From: DASQBT01 sp963746955
GTDB taxonomy: Bacteria; Pseudomonadota; Gammaproteobacteria; Burkholderiales; Thiobacillaceae
NCBI GenBank assembly: GCA_963746955.1
Contig: CAVVDR010000008.1
Location: 1 to 64,000 of the forward strand
DNA: 64,000 nucleotides
Direction: 5' to 3'
The notes below the pieces were generated by a model. The model had not been told where the DNA came from, searched no databases, and saw only the letters and a list, made by a program, of their open reading frames with translations. The position numbers and the translations under genes are program-made. This document shows positions 61,231 through 64,000 of the stretch, piece by piece (position 1 is the first letter of the stretch; the number at the start of each line of letters is the position of its first letter).

Positions 61231-61890
61231 TTGGTTCGCAATGAAATCCGGGGACAACGCTCGGAATAAGACTGGCTGCGAACCCGCAACTCTGGACGCA
61301 TGAAGCCAGATGGCATCCATTTACATGGTGACCGTTTTTTGCTGCTAAAGTGCCATTCAACACGCATGCCACGATAGATGGTTGCGAGTCGCGTCCTGCC
61401 GAATGGGCTTACCGATACCGGACATTCCGGCTTACAAACGAATGTCCTCTGCTGAGAAGCTGGGCACGCCGATGGCGACCCGAACGGAACCATAATGAAC
61501 TTTCTTTGAACGACACAACGTGTCAAACTGCAGCCTGGGTTATGCAGTTTTAGGCCGTACATTCTGCTTCTGCGGCCAGCCATTTGGTTCCCTGAAACCC
61601 GCCGGTCGTCTAAGTAGTGCCTGACCGGAAACCAACTCACCCCAGTAAGCGCAGGCCGCCCTGAAGTAATCCGGCGACGAAGAAGTCCGTCCCGGCGTCA
61701 TTCAGGGACGAATTTCCACGCAGTTACGGGGAAAGGTGGCGAATTTATTTTGAATCTTCGAGTGCGGAGGTCGTCCAAAGAGCCAATTAAAAATACTTTG
61801 CTGATTCATCTCGCGTCTGGATGTTATTGGTGTAAAACATCGGCGGAAGAGTCTCACGTCTTTGTGATGGCCTGATCGAGGAACGCACTC
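61231..61890. other. Intergenic region before the insertion sequences
   Basis: About 660 bases without a convincing gene. A 146-codon minus-strand frame at 61200-61640 overlaps the asmA relic and has no family-like sequence. The left end of the ISNCY-type element should lie here, probably between about 61640 and 61880, but I could not define its terminal repeat. Confidence 0.4.
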
Positions 61891-62724
61891 ATGCGAGTAG
61901 TACAAACCCCTCAGATGCACGTAGGCGAAGTTGACATCTCGGCGATCACCTTTGATCCGCGATCCCGTGACGACATCCCGAAGATATTGCGCGGCCTGCA
62001 ACACATCTACACCGATCTGCCGTTGCGTAGTGCGCTGTTTCAACTGCTCGAAGCGCGGATAGCGCCGGCGGTGAGCAAGGCCAATGGGCGGCCGGGCATG
62101 AGCCTGTGGTCGATCTTCGTCTGCGGCGTGATGCGCCTGGATTTGAATATCGACTATGACCGGCTGCATGATCTCGCGAACCAGCACAGCACCCTGCGCG
62201 CCATGCTCGGGCACGGCACCTTTGACAACGAGACCTACCACTACCAAACGCTCAAGGACAACGTCAGTCTCTTCCCCCCCGAACTGCTCGATGAGATCAA
62301 TCAACTGATCGTCGCCTCAGGCCACCTCGTCGCTAAAAAAAAGTCCGACGAAGCCCTGCGTGGGCGGTGCGACTCCTTTGTAGTTGAAACCCACGTTCAT
62401 TACCCCACCGACATCAACCTACTGTACGACGCCCTGCGCAAAGTCATCACACTTACCGCCCGGCTGTGCGAGGCGCACGGGGTCAGCGACTGGCGGCAAC
62501 ACGCCTACAACGTCAGGCAGGTCAAACGCAGCATGCGCAACGCGCAGAACAAGAAACGCAGCAAAGCGCAATCGGCCGAACAACAGACGAAGAATGCCAC
62601 CCTGATCATCGCCGCCCATCAAGATTACCTTGAGCTGGCCCGGCACACCCTGGACAAGGCCAACAGCACGCTGGTGGGGCTTGTGGCCGCCGGGGCCAAA
62701 TTGCCTGAGTTCGGCCGGTCTTAA
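61891..62724 (+). pseudogene. ISNCY-type transposase, 3' end missing
   Basis: A 277-residue frame with GAGGAAC before the ATG. HIYTDLPLRSALFQLLEARI, WSIFVCGVMRLDLNIDYDRL and DLANQHSTLRAMLGHGTFDN are typical of the long ISNCY-type transposases (usually about 440-500 residues); the DDE-like VVETHVHYPTDINLLYDALR lies near 167-186. The frame stops at LPEFGRS where the IS21-type element begins, so the C-terminal catalytic Glu region is lost. The likely cause is insertion of the IS21-like element or a deletion at its border. Confidence 0.75.
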
Positions 62725-62782
62725 AATGCTGAATGGAATGATGATGCCGGCAGCTGATGCAGCGCGTGAGTTAGGAAGCGAT

Positions 62783-63550
62783 TCAGATTTCGACTTGATT
62801 CTTGGAGCGATAGCTCTTGCCATCGATGCGCACGGTCTCGGCGTGGTGCAATAGGCGGTCAAGCAAAGCCGAGGTGAGCACAGAGTCGTTGTTGAAGATG
62901 CTGGCCCACTGTTTATAGACTCGGTTTGTTGTAATCAATGTAGCGCCGCGTTCATAGCGGTGGCTGATGATCTGAAACAAGCAGTCGGCGCCGAACTTAT
63001 CGATTGGGAGATAGCCGAGTTCGTCAATGCAAAGGACCTGAGGTTTGATGTAGTGATTGAGCGCACGTTTGATGCTGCCAGCGGCATGGGCGTCGGCCAG
63101 GGTATTGACGATTTCGATGGCGCTGGTGAACAACACCGCGTGAGCGCGGAGACAGGCGGCATGGCCGAGCGCGGTCATGAGATGGCTCTTACCGAGCCCG
63201 GTGCCTGAGATGAACACGACGTTGGCATGTTGCTTGACGAAATCCAGATGGAAGAGGTTTTGGATAAGCAGGCGGTTGATTTTGGTGGGCCAGTTCCAGT
63301 CAAACTGATCAAGCGTCTTTAGCACAGGGAAGCGAGCCTGAGCAATGCACCGCTGAACTCGGCGGTCTTCAAGTCCAGCGACCTCGCCGCTGAGCAGCTC
63401 CGATAGGTAATTTAGGTGAGACCAGTGCTTGTCGGCGGCGGTTTTCGCCATCGGCTGATGATTCTCAAGCATGAACGGCAGTTTCAACGTACTGAGATGG
63501 GAACGCAGTGCATCGCCATCGGGATGGGCTAGGTCAGGGCGTGTTCGCAT
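62783..63550 (-). CDS. istB: IS21-type ATPase IstB
   Basis: 255 residues from the ATG at 63550 (AAGGA site), which fits IstB length; in-frame ATGs further upstream lie inside istA. AAA+ features: a Walker A variant FISGTGLGKSHLMTALGHAA (GTGLGKS where most have GPPGTGKT or GptGtGKS), Walker B VLCIDELGYLPIDKFGADCL, and sensor region YERGATLITTNRVYKQWASI then DRLLHHAETVRIDGKSYR. IstB assembles on DNA and stimulates the IstA transposase. It looks intact. Confidence 0.92.
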   Translation of the reverse strand: MRTRPDLAHPDGDALRSHLSTLKLPFMLENHQPMAKTAADKHWSHLNYLSELLSGEVAGLEDRRVQRCIAQARFPVLKTLDQFDWNWPTKINRLLIQNLFHLDFVKQHANVVFISGTGLGKSHLMTALGHAACLRAHAVLFTSAIEIVNTLADAHAAGSIKRALNHYIKPQVLCIDELGYLPIDKFGADCLFQIISHRYERGATLITTNRVYKQWASIFNNDSVLTSALLDRLLHHAETVRIDGKSYRSKNQVEI

Positions 63551-64000
63551 CGTCAATTCCTTGGTCACGGTCATAGATGGATAGATCGGGTTCGGGTAAT
63601 TCCAGATCAAGCAGGTCAGCGCGCCGTGTGAGTTGCAAGGCGGCCGGTTCATGGTCGATGCGCCGTCGTGCGGCCAAGATATTGGCGATGTATTCGGAGC
63701 TGAAGGCCTGTAGCTCCAGTCCGTCATCGAGCGCGCGCGCGACGGCCTCTTTGCCGTGCAACTCGGCCAAGGCAAGGATTTTTCGCAAATGCACACGTGC
63801 GTTCACGCGTTTTGCTTCAAGTCCCTCGAGGTAGGCCTGGGCGCGGGGAGACAATGCCAGAAAGTGCGTCAACAGGTGCTGCTCGCGTGCGGTTTTGCGC
63901 TGCACCAGAAGTTGCCGGGCGTGGTCTGGGTCTTCGATGTCCTGGTGCCGATCCATGCTGCGTGGATGTCGCGCAACCAGTTGGTCCGCGTCGTAGATGC
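63534..64000 (-). CDS. istA: IS21-type transposase IstA, C-terminal part only
   Basis: The frame is open to the right window edge and ends at 63534. It reads LEAKRVNARVHLRKILALAE and LHGKEAVARALDDGLELQAF, then YIANILAARRR, the conserved C-terminal region of IstA after the catalytic core; the DDE domain would lie outside the window. Its end overlaps the istB start by 17 bases, the usual translational coupling in IS21. Confidence 0.88.
   Translation of the reverse strand, partial: IYDADQLVARHPRSMDRHQDIEDPDHARQLLVQRKTAREQHLLTHFLALSPRAQAYLEGLEAKRVNARVHLRKILALAELHGKEAVARALDDGLELQAFSSEYIANILAARRRIDHEPAALQLTRRADLLDLELPEPDLSIYDRDQGIDDANTP

Larger units (their letters stand above)
62725..64000 (-). 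mobile_element. IS21-family element, partly outside the window
   Basis: Minus-strand istA and istB overlap by 17 bases in the order and coupling typical of IS21. The downstream end must lie between 62724 (where the ISNCY transposase is interrupted) and the istB stop at 62783; the terminal repeat cannot be fixed without the other end, which is to the right of the window. Confidence 0.75.

Noticed and set aside
61200..61640. 146-codon minus-strand frame
   Set aside because: Overlaps the AsmA relic on the other strand and shows no consistent coding pattern.
1..64000. CRISPR arrays, rRNA and tRNA genes
   Set aside because: No regularly spaced direct repeats and no rRNA or tRNA signatures were noticed on reading; a covariance-model scan would be needed to exclude tRNAs formally.

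Overview
The window looks like chromosomal DNA of a GC-rich proteobacterium. Protein flavour and gene content (PatZ-type acetyltransferase, GT35 phosphorylases, AsmA and FtsX relics, IS21 and IS5 elements) point to a betaproteobacterium. That placement is an inference from protein style; there is no rRNA or other taxonomic marker here.

Layout. (1) 1-10384, minus strand: a five-gene operon. From its promoter end it encodes a TPR-S/SLOG-type sensor, a 1786-residue protein with two alpha/beta-hydrolase domains, a CHAT protease and a TPR tail, a lipoprotein, a lysozyme-like protein, and a caspase-family peptidase cut by the window edge. This is the best candidate for an undescribed conflict or cell-suicide system. 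(2) 10516-13173, plus: an AT-richer acquired island with a broken dndC, a methyltransferase-HNH fusion and an IS5-family relic. (3) 13270-16939, plus: a circularly permuted ATP-grasp and alpha-E operon extended by an HPPD/VOC-like protein. (4) 17268-31731, plus: a PatZ-like acetyltransferase, then a 13-gene operon for an Mrp-antiporter/complex I-like membrane complex. Its large subunit lacks the [NiFe] cysteine pairs, and its ferredoxin subunit is fused to a GltD-type flavoprotein. A ferritin-like protein ends it. (5) 31892-39101: a probable PPi-dependent PEP carboxykinase, glycogen phosphorylase and phosphoglycerate mutase. (6) 39206-47113: an accessory zone rich in relics (zwf, DUF1036-like, methyltransferase and ABC exporter fragments) with a few intact genes (VOC protein, NADP reductase, S1 protease with TPR, small secreted repeat protein). 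(7) 47177-58618, plus: a GGDEF/EAL protein, a frameshifted glycosyltransferase, a corA fragment, then phosphoglucomutase, a second GT35 phosphorylase, transketolase and a lycopene-cyclase-like membrane protein. (8) 59065-64000: a secreted hypothetical, a multiply frameshifted asmA and nested insertion sequences (ISNCY-type truncated beside an IS21-type istAB).

How the parts fit. Regions 5 and 7 together form a storage-glucan and central-carbon neighbourhood: two alpha-glucan phosphorylases release glucose-1-phosphate, Pgm converts it to glucose-6-phosphate, GpmA and PPi-PEPCK work in lower glycolysis/gluconeogenesis, and Tkt serves the pentose phosphate pathway. The region 4 complex would link ferredoxin and NAD(P)H pools to an ion gradient.

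Limits. Several frameshifts fall in otherwise well-conserved genes (29.06, 50.05 and 59.94-61.20 kb), so some sequencing or assembly error is possible. Family names come from reading motifs by eye; no database search was run.
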